Source: Enterococcus caccae ATCC BAA-1240
GTDB taxonomy: Bacteria > Bacillota > Bacilli > Lactobacillales > Enterococcaceae
DNA: 64,000 bases
Direction: 5' to 3'
Assembly: GCF_000407145.1 (NCBI RefSeq)
Contig: NZ_KE136472.1
Span: 849,658-913,657 of the forward strand
The translations under genes were made by a program, and so were the position numbers. Of this stretch, positions 1 through 8,456 are shown piece by piece. Below the pieces are notes generated by a model. That model saw only the letters and a program-made list of their open reading frames with translations, had not been told where the DNA came from and ran no database searches. Positions within the stretch are counted from its first letter, which is position 1. The number at the start of each line of letters is the position of its first letter.

Positions 1-1
1 A

Positions 2-205
2 ATGCCAATTCGTTTAGCAAGTGAAACGGTGACAAATACAGGGGCAATGATTTCAGTGTTAATTCTTGCAGTATTTTGTGTTTTATTGACAATGTTTTCA
101 GCAAAACTCTATAAATCAAATGTTTTGGTTTATAGCGAAGGTGGCGTGATGAAGTCATTGAAACAATCAATCTCAATTTTAAGAAACGAACGAAAAAAAC
201 AGTAA
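2..205 (+). CDS. C-terminal end of an ABC-type permease (partial)
   Basis: Only the last 67 or so residues are in the window; the frame is open to the left edge, so the true start lies upstream. The visible part has one hydrophobic membrane segment (about residues 15-34) followed by a basic cytoplasmic tail rich in Lys and Arg. This pattern, with the stretch SAKLYKSNVLVYS after the last helix, resembles the C-terminus of ABC-2/NatB-type export permeases of Firmicutes. The family call rests on this short tail alone. A hairpin terminator follows directly, so this is the last gene of its transcript. Confidence 0.55.
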   Translation: MPIRLASETVTNTGAMISVLILAVFCVLLTMFSAKLYKSNVLVYSEGGVMKSLKQSISILRNERKKQ

Positions 206-212
206 GATAAAC

Positions 213-256
213 AAAAAAGAGCAATGAAGAAAAAAACTTCATTGTTCTTTTTTTTG
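213..256. terminator. bidirectional terminator between the permease and the LacI-type gene
   Basis: A-rich arm with GCAATGAAG, a loop of A residues and the complementary CTTCATTGTT followed by eight T residues. It overlaps the stop codon of the leftward LacI-type gene and can serve both converging genes. Confidence 0.75.
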
Positions 257-1234
257 TTTTCGTAAAGGAACAGTCTGTCTTTCAATAAGTTGGACACGCA
301 TTTCTTGTTCGGGAATTGTTTCTTTATTTAATTGATTGTGAATATAAATGAATGAATTTTCAGCTTGAAGCTTGATGGAATAATCTACAGTGGTAATATG
401 CATCAACCGACTAATTTCACTATTATCAAATCCGATTACGGCAACATCTTCTGGAATCGAGTATCCTAAAGTTTGAAGCTCAGAGATAAAACCAGCGGCG
501 ACAGAATCAGTATAAAAGGCCATTGCATCTGTTTTATTGTTCATTTCATGCCATAAATGTGCAATATTACGCCCATTATCAATTCTCGATTTATCTTGAA
601 AAATCCATTCGTCGTTTATCAGCATCTTTTTTTCTTGATGAAAATCATCAATCGCTTTTAAACGCGCTTTTGTGTTTAAATTTTCAAAATTCCCTAAAAC
701 GTGTCCAATTGAACGATAGCCTCTCTGATAAAGATAATCTAATGATCGAAGATATCCTGAATAATGATCGATGTAAGAAGAATAGATTCTTTCAGAATCA
801 ATACGATGCCAAGTGGCAATAGGGCCATAAAGACTGTAGGGTTCAATAACTTCCCACTTATTTGCTCGAGTTAAAATAAAGACACCATCTAGTTGTTTAT
901 ACTTCAATTGATTTAAGGCATCGATTTCTTTTTTCTTATCCCCATCTGTAAAATATAAGGTCACATAGTAGTTATAACGCTTTGCGATTGAAATAAAACT
1001 TTGAAGAAAAACGCCCAGCGGATCAATAAAGCCTTGTGCAAGAAAACCAATCGTTTTTGTTTCACCACTTTGAAGATTACGTGCAATTAAGTTAGGAGAA
1101 TACGATAACGCTTCCATTGCTTCTAGCACTTTTTTTCGACTTTCTTGACTAACATAACCATTTCCGGAAATAACCCTAGAAACAGTTGATTTTGATACTT
1201 GAGCTTTTTTGGCAACATCAATAATTGTGGTCAT
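239..1234 (-). CDS. LacI-family transcriptional repressor
   Basis: A 331-residue LacI/GalR-type regulator. Residues 2-56 form the DNA-binding headpiece: a helix-turn-helix (DVAKKAQVSKSTVSRVISG) followed by the hinge helix around SPNLIARNLQSG. Residues 60-325 are a periplasmic-binding-protein-like effector domain. The length is typical of the family. It is transcribed divergently from the GH4 6-phospho-beta-glucosidase gene, with 177 bases between the two starts. The near-palindrome TGGGAACATTCCCA in that gap is a plausible operator. I infer that it represses the glucosidase gene and responds to a phosphorylated beta-glucoside; the effector itself cannot be read from the sequence. Confidence 0.9.
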   Translation of the reverse strand: MTTIIDVAKKAQVSKSTVSRVISGNGYVSQESRKKVLEAMEALSYSPNLIARNLQSGETKTIGFLAQGFIDPLGVFLQSFISIAKRYNYYVTLYFTDGDKKKEIDALNQLKYKQLDGVFILTRANKWEVIEPYSLYGPIATWHRIDSERIYSSYIDHYSGYLRSLDYLYQRGYRSIGHVLGNFENLNTKARLKAIDDFHQEKKMLINDEWIFQDKSRIDNGRNIAHLWHEMNNKTDAMAFYTDSVAAGFISELQTLGYSIPEDVAVIGFDNSEISRLMHITTVDYSIKLQAENSFIYIHNQLNKETIPEQEMRVQLIERQTVPLRKQKKEQ

Positions 1235-1325
1235 TTTAACACCTCGCTAATCAATCTAGTGTAATCTAACTAAATAAAAAGGCTTTTCCTTTTTAAGTAT
1301 AACATAAAAAGAATAAAAAAAGAGC

Positions 1326-1356
1326 TTGACATGGGAACATTCCCACAGATTATGAT
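1326..1356 (+). promoter_or_regulatory. promoter of the 6-phospho-beta-glucosidase gene
   Basis: A perfect -35 box TTGACA (1326-1331) with a -10 candidate TATGAT (1351-1356, spacing 19) or the overlapping GATTAT (1348-1353, spacing 16). The operator palindrome fills the spacer. Confidence 0.65.
1332..1345. promoter_or_regulatory. probable LacI-type operator
   Basis: TGGGAACATTCCCA pairs at 12 of 14 positions in inverted repeat. It sits between the -35 and -10 boxes, where a bound repressor would block RNA polymerase. The divergent LacI-family gene is the obvious candidate ligand (inference). Confidence 0.65.
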
Positions 1357-1361
1357 AAGAA

Positions 1362-1375
1362 TGTAAACGATGTCA
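1362..1375 (+). promoter_or_regulatory. cre site for CcpA
   Basis: TGTAAACGATGTCA matches the consensus TGWAANCGNTNWCA at every fixed position. It overlaps the expected transcription start, a classical place for CcpA repression of a sugar-catabolic gene. Confidence 0.75.
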
Positions 1376-1411
1376 GAACATATTCTGAACAAAAAATCAG
1401 GAGGGAAACAT

Positions 1412-2806
1412 ATGACAAGAAATGCATTGAAAATCGCAACAATTGGTGGAGGATCAAGCTACACACCAGAATTAATTGAAGGCTACATTAAAAGAAAAGA
1501 TGAATTACCAATCAAAGAAATTTGGTTAGTTGATATTGAAGCAGGAAAAGAAAAATTAGAAACAGTTGGAGCTATGGCCAAACGTATGGTCAAAGCTGCT
1601 GGTTTGGACTGGGAAGTTCATCTGACATTAGATCGCCGAGCTGCGTTAAAAGATGCAGATTTTGTCTCGACACAATTTCGTGTAGGTTTACTTGATGCGC
1701 GAATCAAAGATGAACGTATTCCGTTGTCACATGGTGTGCTTGGCCAAGAAACGAATGGGGCAGGAGGCATGTTTAAAGCGTTCCGTACGATACCAGTAAT
1801 CCTTGGAATTATCGAAGATATGAAAGAATTATGTCCAGACGCATGGCTTGTCAATTTTACAAATCCTGCGGGGATGGTTACAGAAGCAGCTATAAAGCAC
1901 GGTGGTTGGAAAAAAACAGCTGGTTTATGTAATGTACCAATTGGTCACAGAAAGCAAGCAGCTGAAAAATTAGGAATTCCCGAAGAGGATTTATTCTTTA
2001 AATTTGCAGGTATTAATCACTTCCACTGGCATCGGGTTTGGGATAAACAAGGAAATGAACGGACGCAAGAATTGATTGACTTGATTTATGGTCCTCAAGA
2101 AGATTCTGAAAGTCATTTGAAAAATATTCATAACGCGCCATTCCATTATGAACAAATTAAAGACTTAGGTATGTTGCCATGTGGTTACCATCGTTATTAT
2201 TATATCGAAGATGAAATGTTAAAACATTCGATTGAAGAATTTGAAAAAGGCGAAACAAGAGCACAAGTTGTAAAAGAAACTGAAGCTCGTTTGTTCGAAC
2301 TTTATAAAGATCCAAACTTAGATTATAAACCAAAGGAACTAGAACAGCGTGGTGGAACACACTATAGTGATGCTGCATGTGAATTGATTGCGTCCATTCA
2401 TAATGACAAACGTACTGATATGGTCGTGTCAACTGAAAATAATGGTACGATTACAGACTTACCTTATGATTGCGTAGTTGAAGTTTCCGGACCTGTGACA
2501 GCTCATGGTCATGAACCATACAATTGGGGCGCATTCCCGCCAGCTGCTCGTGGCATTATTCAAGTTATGAAGGGAATGGAGGAGACAGTGATTCGGGCTG
2601 CGATTGATGGTGATTATGGGGCAGCATTACATGCATTTACGATTAATCCCTTAGTACCAGGCGGATCGATGGCTAAAACGTTGCTAGATGAGTTATTGAT
2701 TGCGCATAAAGATCATCTACCAAACTTTGCTGACGCTATCACTAAGATTGAAACAGAACAACCCGACACAGTAGCATACGTTACTGAATTAATGAAAAGT
2801 AATTAG
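1412..2806 (+). CDS. 6-phospho-beta-glucosidase, glycoside hydrolase family 4
   Basis: A 464-residue GH4 enzyme, which hydrolyses phosphorylated beta-glucosides (for example cellobiose-6-phosphate) in the cytoplasm by the NAD+- and Mn2+-dependent redox mechanism of the family. Visible hallmarks are the N-terminal dinucleotide loop GGGSSYTPELIEG, the segment NFTNPAG, the metal-ligand region CNVPIGH and the following GINHFHWHR. The start at 1412 is preferred over the in-frame ATG at 1370, because AGGAGGG precedes it at normal spacing and the family N-terminus begins here; the 1370 start would lie inside the cre site. No PTS transporter gene adjoins it, so the sugar uptake system must lie elsewhere. 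The relatives LicH and CelF are the likely functional equivalents. Confidence 0.92.
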   Translation: MTRNALKIATIGGGSSYTPELIEGYIKRKDELPIKEIWLVDIEAGKEKLETVGAMAKRMVKAAGLDWEVHLTLDRRAALKDADFVSTQFRVGLLDARIKDERIPLSHGVLGQETNGAGGMFKAFRTIPVILGIIEDMKELCPDAWLVNFTNPAGMVTEAAIKHGGWKKTAGLCNVPIGHRKQAAEKLGIPEEDLFFKFAGINHFHWHRVWDKQGNERTQELIDLIYGPQEDSESHLKNIHNAPFHYEQIKDLGMLPCGYHRYYYIEDEMLKHSIEEFEKGETRAQVVKETEARLFELYKDPNLDYKPKELEQRGGTHYSDAACELIASIHNDKRTDMVVSTENNGTITDLPYDCVVEVSGPVTAHGHEPYNWGAFPPAARGIIQVMKGMEETVIRAAIDGDYGAALHAFTINPLVPGGSMAKTLLDELLIAHKDHLPNFADAITKIETEQPDTVAYVTELMKSN

Positions 2807-2811
2807 ACAAT

Positions 2812-2860
2812 AAAAAAGAACAAAATCAAACGAACATGTTTGATTTTGTTCTTTTTTATT
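2812..2860. terminator. bidirectional rho-independent terminator
   Basis: A perfect 20-bp stem (2812-2831 with 2838-2857), A-rich on the left and T-rich on the right. It lies between the converging glucosidase and Mga-like genes and can serve both. Confidence 0.9.
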
Positions 2861-2863
2861 GCA

Positions 2864-4336
2864 TCATTCATGCTTCAGTAACCTTTGTTGAATGACAGTA
2901 TTGAGCTCAAGCCACATCCGTTCATCAAGAAAACTATTAACAAAGAAAAATGTTTGATTTTCTTTTTCTTTGTGCTTTTCAAAATTATCTACAATAGCAA
3001 TATCCGCTTCATCTATGTCTTTCGTAAAGTTTATAGATTTAGGATTAAAAATCGTTAAAAGCTTATTTTTAATAAAAATCGAACCAAAATTATTGCTGCT
3101 ATATTGGATATAAATGTTAATCTGAGAATTTAAAAACATATCCGTCAAGATGCTTAATAACATACATAGTCCAAAGTTAAATGAAGAATCAAGAGTAAAT
3201 ACAGGATGATTTTTTCTGAATTTTTTATAAAAACGATAAATTTTTGGATGTTTTTTTAAATATTTTTTGAAAAATTCTGTGTTGCCTTGTTCACTAATCA
3301 TGATTTGTCTGAAGAAATACATTGGATTGATTTCGAAAAATGTACAATAAACGAGCCCGATAAGTAAGTAATAGAAAATACTGGTTTTTTCTTTAGTGGT
3401 CATAAGAGTAATGGGAAAAAATTCTTTTTCATATTCGTTAATAAGTAGTTCGCTAGAGAGAACTAAAGAAGATGATCGTGGAAATTTATCAAAAAGCATG
3501 ATCTTTTCTTTGGGTGAATCGATATCTGAGATGAAACTACGAAGCATTAAATTAAAGAATAAATGTTCGTCTTCTGATATAAAGTATCTTTTTACGAGTT
3601 TAGAAATTTCTGTTGTCTTTTCAAAAGGCTTTAATATATTTTTTATTTCTACAGGTAAATAGATTGGATAGTTATGCTGTCTCATGATTGTAATACCCAA
3701 CATCAATTTTATCCGTTTGATGACAGATGCGGAATAGCGTTTCTCCAAACTTTCTATCAAATCTGGGCATGTAAATACACAGCTAAGTTCAGATTCAAAA
3801 GGAACGATGATCCCTCTATAGGCATTCCAATAAAAATAGAAACAAAACATTCTTAAATGTTTTTCTTCACCACATAAATTTTCATTTGAGTGAAATACTA
3901 ATTTTATATGAAAGCTTTCAAGCTGTATGTTTAAAGCATTTATTTGTTTGTAAAGGTAAGGGATACTTACAAACAAATCATCTGCTAATTCATCAGCGGT
4001 TAAGTAGCTTTTAGAAAGAATAGTGGATATGATCTTGAACTGTAAAGAATCATTCAAATAATGGAGCCTTAGTGTGACAACTAAGTAATCAAGTTTGAAA
4101 TCTGAATGATTGTTTAGCTGCACTCCCCCTGAATATTTTTCAAAAACAATCATTTTTAGCTTTTCATTTTTTTTAATATCTGCTTCTAATTCATTAAAAT
4201 ATCGTTTTAAAGTGCTTAAGGAAATGTCTAAAAAACGTTGGAGATCCGTGAATGAAACCTTTTCACCATCGTTAAAAATCAATTCTTTAAAAAGTTCTAA
4301 TTTCTTCTTACTTTTATCATTTAAAAAAAATTCCAT
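2864..4336 (-). CDS. Mga-like transcriptional regulator of the WxL locus
   Basis: A 490-residue protein with the architecture of Mga/AtxA-type regulators. An N-terminal winged helix-turn-helix lies near residues 20-60 (FTDLQRFLDISLSTLKRYF), followed by a second HTH region near 110-140 and a long helical middle. The C-terminal segment, about residues 400-480 (IYIQYSSNNFGSIFIKNKL, then ADIAIVDNF), looks like an EIIB-type fold. It is transcribed divergently from the WxL array across 369 bases. A paralogue of the same length lies at 27751-29223 beside the second WxL locus, with matching motifs throughout. I infer that it activates the neighbouring surface genes, as Mga does in streptococci. Whether it is phosphorylated by the PTS cannot be judged here. 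Confidence 0.8.
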   Translation of the reverse strand: MEFFLNDKSKKKLELFKELIFNDGEKVSFTDLQRFLDISLSTLKRYFNELEADIKKNEKLKMIVFEKYSGGVQLNNHSDFKLDYLVVTLRLHYLNDSLQFKIISTILSKSYLTADELADDLFVSIPYLYKQINALNIQLESFHIKLVFHSNENLCGEEKHLRMFCFYFYWNAYRGIIVPFESELSCVFTCPDLIESLEKRYSASVIKRIKLMLGITIMRQHNYPIYLPVEIKNILKPFEKTTEISKLVKRYFISEDEHLFFNLMLRSFISDIDSPKEKIMLFDKFPRSSSLVLSSELLINEYEKEFFPITLMTTKEKTSIFYYLLIGLVYCTFFEINPMYFFRQIMISEQGNTEFFKKYLKKHPKIYRFYKKFRKNHPVFTLDSSFNFGLCMLLSILTDMFLNSQINIYIQYSSNNFGSIFIKNKLLTIFNPKSINFTKDIDEADIAIVDNFEKHKEKENQTFFFVNSFLDERMWLELNTVIQQRLLKHE

Positions 4337-4705
4337 TCATATACGTCCTTTATTAGTAGTTTTCCGTGGAATTATAGAGTAGAAAAAAAACAAAGTCAAT
4401 GAATTCTGACTTTTATTGAATTTTATTTGTTTTTAATTTGTTATTTTTTGTATTGTAAAAGCTTCATAATAATAATATCAATATGTTTTTTTAGTTATTT
4501 TATCTAAAAAAGGTCTGAAATGTGTTCAGTTTTGGATTTTCAAAAAAAAACCTTATGTTTTATGATAATAAAGTAACACGAAAAAGAAAATAATTTAATC
4601 AAATATACCGGAAACTCATTTAATATATTTAAATAATATTTGTTAAATCTGAAAATAATATTTTTTTGATGGATAAAATGAGAACTGGGGCAAAAAGGGG
4701 GTACT
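4337..4705. other. divergent, very AT-rich intergenic region before the WxL array
   Basis: 369 bases between the Mga-like gene and the first unit of the array, with long A and T runs. Promoters for both directions and regulator binding sites are expected here, but I see no box pair good enough to name. The 3' end has a strong ribosome-binding site (AAAAGGGGGT) before the ATG at 4706. Confidence 0.5.
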
Positions 4706-5125
4706 ATGAAATATAAAAACTTTATTTTCTTTAGTATAGTTTTTGTCGCTATATCATTGTTTCAGTTTCCTAAAATGATTGAAGCGGTAAATGACAATAC
4801 TGAAATCGGGTTGAACTTTAATAATGATGTATCTACTGGAAGTGGTTCGACTTCAAGTGATTCGATCTCAAGTTCAACAATTGAAAGTAGTACAAGTGAA
4901 ACATCGCAGACTAGTACCTATGAATCAAATAACTAAAAAGGAATTTGTAGAATCGAAGACAAAAAAATAACAAAGTCTTGTCTTGATAGGCTTTTACCTG
5001 ATATTGGAACGCTACGGAATCTTCTATACGTAATTTAGGGCTGTCTAGTTTTAATACTTGTTTTCGTGTTTGTTGATTTCAAACTCTATAAGGTGTTCAA
5101 AAATAATGCTCTAAATAGGGGATGA
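4706..5125 (+). pseudogene. decayed small LPXTG surface protein (CscD-like)
   Basis: The first 76 codons encode a signal peptide ending near FPKMIEA and a Ser/Thr-rich stretch starting NDNTEIGLNFNNDVS. They match the starts of the intact LPXTG proteins at 10398 and 14552. A TAA at 4934 interrupts the frame. Reading on in the same frame without any shift gives a sorting-signal remnant: LLPDIGT in place of LPSTGT, a TAG at 5036, then LVLILVFVFVDFKLYKVF, which corresponds to LVLILVFAFLIFKFYKVV of the intact copy. So the gene has two nonsense codons and a damaged sortase motif but no frameshift. At most a secreted, unanchored 76-residue peptide could be made. Confidence 0.85.
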
Positions 5126-5129
5126 ACAG

Positions 5130-5330
5130 ATGAAAAATAAAAAGTAGTATTTGTTATCAATCTCAGCAATTTCGTTGAGTGCATGTACTCTAAATTATTT
5201 CTCTAAAGACCGAAGTAGACAAAGTGGTAAAAGTAGATGCTTGAAAATGGGTCATAATGAAAAGGGGGGGATAGATGAAAAAAAACGAGCAGTTTTAATT
5301 CCTATAATGCAGTTAAGCGATGGCGCGTGA
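5130..5330 (+). pseudogene. remnant of the N-terminus of a large WxL protein
   Basis: It begins ATG-AAA-AAT-AAA-AAG like the intact gene at 10850, but the next codon is TAG (5145). It continues in frame with YLLSISAISLSACTLNYFS, which resembles the hydrophobic leader of the intact paralogue in position and composition. The rest up to the TGA at 5328 is not recognisable. It fits a unit whose large gene was lost, placed directly before the intact copy at 5347. The similarity is short, so the origin is inferred from its position after an LPXTG pseudogene. Confidence 0.5.
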
Positions 5331-5346
5331 AGTAGGAGGAAAGAAG

Positions 5347-7704
5347 ATGAATAAAAAGAAATGGTGTCTTACCTCAGTACTGATTATTGAGTGTACTACT
5401 TTTATGATTCTATTTTATCCAAAGAACGAAGTCAAAACAGTTTTGAAAGCAAAAGAGAGCGAGAAAATTGTCAATTTCCAAATGAAAACAGAAGAGGCTC
5501 CACCAGCAGTAACCGACCAAACAGTTCTTTCGAAGTACAATTTGATAAAAAAATTCGAAGGGTATTCTAGGTATATGGCTAAACCATGGAGTCTTACTAG
5601 TGCATGGGATGGATCAACTTCTCAGAGTCTTTTAACTAGCGGCGTGTGGGCAAACGCAAATGTTCGGAAGATTTCGTTTAGCATTAACGGAGATATTAGT
5701 AGTGCTGGTCTTGTAAAAACTACAATCCGTACAATACCTAATCACTATTATCAATTTTCGACCCAAATAACTGCAAGTGCTTATTCTGGTAGTGAAGCAA
5801 GATATGCCTTTGATTGGTTATCGAATTCAGATGTGAATAGTCCAGTCTCTATTTATTCAGACTACAGGGAATTAAAAAATCGTGGTTTCGGACCTACAGA
5901 TGTTTCAAAAATTGTTCAAGCAAAGACAGAAGAAATGACGCTTGATTTTAGCATTGCTGCGTTATGGGGAGCTTATTCATACGTATATTTTTCTAACCTC
6001 TCCATTGTTGATTTAAACCAAGGAACTGAAGAATCCCGATCTAGTATTAATGCGTTGTTCACAGATAGTACACACACAGAATTAAAACTGTCGGCGACGC
6101 AAACAGAAATTGATAAGGCAAAAAAATCAATTGAAACAATCGTCAATCAAACGACGAAAACAGAATTAACAAAGGAACTAGCCAAAGCTCAAGCTTTGCT
6201 GGACAAAATTACGATGAGCTTGGCGATTCCAACAGAATTGGTCAATGATTCGAAAAATGAACTAAGTCATACCATCAAAGGGAAAACCTATCCAAATTCC
6301 TTTCTTCAATTTTCAGGAAGTAGTGCCTTTCCAGTGGGAACCTTAAGCTCAGAAGTGGCGGAGGATTCAAAAAAATACCAGATTCGCGCAGATGCAGAAG
6401 GGAACTTTAGCTACTCACTACCAGAAGGAAAGTATTTTAAGTGGAATGAAAAAATCACCGTGACGAGCATGTTGAGAGGAAAAACGACTTCTGAAACACG
6501 GCAAGTCAAGGATAACACCCCACCAGAGAAACCGACATTAAATGCAATCAAAGACCAAACTGGAACCATTTCAGGCCAGGCGGAAGCGGGAGCCACGGTC
6601 ACGATGTATGATAAATCGGATGCAACTGTGTTTTTAACAGGAACAGCTGGGACGGATGGTCAATATTCATTGGTTGTACCAGAAGCTAAAAAACCGTTAG
6701 TTCCTTATAAAACGTATTATGTTATTGCAACAGATGCCGCAGGGAATGTCAGCGTTGCTTCTGTTTCTCAGATTGTCGCCGATACCACACCACCAAAAGC
6801 TGCAGCGGTGAAACAAGAGTTAACCCTAGGTGATAAGCTGCCATCCATCGATAAAATGCTTGCGAATGTTTCAGATAACGCTGGGACGGCTGGTTTAACC
6901 ATTAAACAAACCAGAACACCAGATATTTCTAAAACAGGGTATAAAACGGCTGACATCACATTGACTGATAAAGCAGGAAATACTCTCGTTGTTGTTGTAC
7001 CAATCATCGTAAAAGATTCTTTGACATCAATGGATAGTAAAAACCTACTGAAAGCCGATGATTTCTCAGCTTTAGCCATTGATTTACCGGAAACAGCGGC
7101 AGAGCAAAAGGCCTTTATTTTAAAACACGGAGCAGTTGAGGCGTGGGACTTAGATAAAGGGCAGTTGATCAATGACAAACTTGTCTATAATCAAGGAAGC
7201 TTAAAAAAAGAACCTGGGGAGTACTCAATTACGGTAACTATCGGTAATTTGTCACGAGTATTTAAGGTGAAGCTATTAGATGGAAGTTTGTCTTTTGAAA
7301 AAAAGGTAGACAACTTAGCGTTTGGAACCCGAACAATTGCATCGAAAGAGCAGTTTGTACTTTCAGAAAATAAGTTAAGTATTTCTGTAAATGATACTCG
7401 GTTTAAAGTAAATAAATGGCGTTTATTAGCAAAGGTCGATCATCCACTGAAAACCAAAGACGGGTTGACTTCAGCGAGTAGTTTAGTCTATCGCTCGTAC
7501 GAATCAGGTAAGGTTGTAGATACAAAACTAACCGAATTAAATACTCCGATGTATGAACCAAGTAAATTAAACAACGGTGTTATTCAAGTGGACTTTACGA
7601 AAGAAAAAGACAAAGAAGTGGTGTTGGATGTCCTACCTGGAAGTGTTCGCTCAGGTAAAGAATATTCCACTCAAATAATATGGACACTTGAAAATGGACC
7701 ATAG
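5347..7704 (+). CDS. large modular WxL-domain surface protein, copy A
   Basis: 785 residues, secreted. An N-terminal hydrophobic leader (about 5-22) is followed by a unique region (about 60-230). Residues 236-290 are a helical segment (ALFTDSTHTELKLSATQTEI) like the domain labelled Cry1Ac D-VI-related in enterococcal proteins. Next come bacterial Ig-like modules (about 300-385, 390-480 with DATDAAGNV-type ends, and 480-560) and a C-terminal WxL domain with W691 (WRL) and W779 (WTL). WxL domains bind peptidoglycan non-covalently, so the N-terminal part should face outwards as a ligand-binding region. ATG 5347 was chosen because AGGAGG (5334-5339) precedes it. From residue 236 on it is almost identical to copies B (10850) and C (14979). 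The ligand is unknown. Confidence 0.85.
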   Translation: MNKKKWCLTSVLIIECTTFMILFYPKNEVKTVLKAKESEKIVNFQMKTEEAPPAVTDQTVLSKYNLIKKFEGYSRYMAKPWSLTSAWDGSTSQSLLTSGVWANANVRKISFSINGDISSAGLVKTTIRTIPNHYYQFSTQITASAYSGSEARYAFDWLSNSDVNSPVSIYSDYRELKNRGFGPTDVSKIVQAKTEEMTLDFSIAALWGAYSYVYFSNLSIVDLNQGTEESRSSINALFTDSTHTELKLSATQTEIDKAKKSIETIVNQTTKTELTKELAKAQALLDKITMSLAIPTELVNDSKNELSHTIKGKTYPNSFLQFSGSSAFPVGTLSSEVAEDSKKYQIRADAEGNFSYSLPEGKYFKWNEKITVTSMLRGKTTSETRQVKDNTPPEKPTLNAIKDQTGTISGQAEAGATVTMYDKSDATVFLTGTAGTDGQYSLVVPEAKKPLVPYKTYYVIATDAAGNVSVASVSQIVADTTPPKAAAVKQELTLGDKLPSIDKMLANVSDNAGTAGLTIKQTRTPDISKTGYKTADITLTDKAGNTLVVVVPIIVKDSLTSMDSKNLLKADDFSALAIDLPETAAEQKAFILKHGAVEAWDLDKGQLINDKLVYNQGSLKKEPGEYSITVTIGNLSRVFKVKLLDGSLSFEKKVDNLAFGTRTIASKEQFVLSENKLSISVNDTRFKVNKWRLLAKVDHPLKTKDGLTSASSLVYRSYESGKVVDTKLTELNTPMYEPSKLNNGVIQVDFTKEKDKEVVLDVLPGSVRSGKEYSTQIIWTLENGP
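6058..7703 (+). repeat. 1.65-kb near-identical repeat, first copy (others at 11565-13209 and 15697-17341)
   Basis: This stretch encodes the helical, Ig-like and WxL parts of copy A. It recurs with few base changes in copies B and C, all in direct orientation. The 5' parts of the same genes are far more divergent. The boundary is close to TTCACAGATA. Such long direct repeats are substrates for homologous recombination. Confidence 0.85.
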
Positions 7705-7721
7705 TGAGAGAGGAGGAAAAA

Positions 7722-8456
7722 ATGAAAAAGATGAGAAGAACGTTTATGGTGTTAATTTTTATATTGCTAGGTGGGGTCAGTGTTGAAACGACATCTGTTT
7801 TGGCTGATAGCAGTATAGGGAATAAATCGGAAGCAGAAATTTTTTACACTGAAAACACGGATGTCACCCCTCCGATAGATCCCGAAAAGCCAGATGAATC
7901 AACAGAAATTGTTTCACCAATTCCTGTTCAACCAGGAACATCTGGACCGTTAAGCGTTGATTTTGCTCCTCATGTTATTTTTGGGGAACATGATGGGTCA
8001 AAAGAAAATGATATTTATTATGCAAAATTAACAAAGATTAAAAAAAAGGACGACGGTTCAGAACAAGAGGTCCCAAATTTTCTTCAATTGACCGATAATC
8101 GAGGGAAAAAAGCTGGATGGCGATTAACAATTAAGCAAAATGGACAACTCAGAAATGGCACACATGTATTAAAAGGTGCGGAGATATCTTTAAATAATAT
8201 TACGTTATTTTCTCCACACTCTGGACGAGAACCAATTGCTATAGACAGTGTTCGATTAGACCCTGACAGCATGGAGCCAACAGAAGTATCTCGTTCGACT
8301 GAAACCACGGGGAAGGGAACTTGGATGATTATGTTTGGTAAAGATAAAGAAGAAAGTAAAAAAAGCATACAAGTCAAAGTTCCTGGGTCGGTCGAAAAAA
8401 AGAAAGGTAACTATACAACTTCCTTAACTTGGGAGTTGATTGATACACCTATATAA
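7722..8456 (+). CDS. small WxL-domain surface protein (WxL-1)
   Basis: A 244-residue secreted protein. The signal peptide (about 1-27) ends at VLA, a Pro- and acid-rich linker with VTPPIDPEKPDE follows, and the WxL domain fills the rest. It has the family core LTDNRGKKAGWRL (first WxL) and the closing TSLTWELIDTP (second WxL). ATG 7722 is preferred to the GTG at 7704 because AGGAGG (7711-7716) lies five bases before it. It follows copy A by 17 bases and precedes the next WxL gene by 21, so the three are probably cotranscribed. A deletion remnant of the same gene is found at 13211-13367. Role: non-covalent attachment to peptidoglycan, probably as part of a multi-protein surface complex. Confidence 0.85.
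   Translation: MKKMRRTFMVLIFILLGGVSVETTSVLADSSIGNKSEAEIFYTENTDVTPPIDPEKPDESTEIVSPIPVQPGTSGPLSVDFAPHVIFGEHDGSKENDIYYAKLTKIKKKDDGSEQEVPNFLQLTDNRGKKAGWRLTIKQNGQLRNGTHVLKGAEISLNNITLFSPHSGREPIAIDSVRLDPDSMEPTEVSRSTETTGKGTWMIMFGKDKEESKKSIQVKVPGSVEKKKGNYTTSLTWELIDTPI

Noticed and set aside
1370..1411. Upstream ATG as the start of the 6-phospho-beta-glucosidase
   Set aside because: It lies inside the cre site, lacks a ribosome-binding site and adds 14 residues not expected in GH4 enzymes.
5264..5270. G7 run before copy A as a phase-variation tract
   Set aside because: It lies in a pseudogene remnant more than 70 bases before the start of copy A, so length change would not alter a protein.
6768..7178. 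136-codon antisense open frame inside large WxL copy A, repeated at 12274-12684 and 16406-16816
   Set aside because: It recurs only because the sense DNA is the same in all three copies. It has no ribosome-binding site and its sequence is unlike a real protein.
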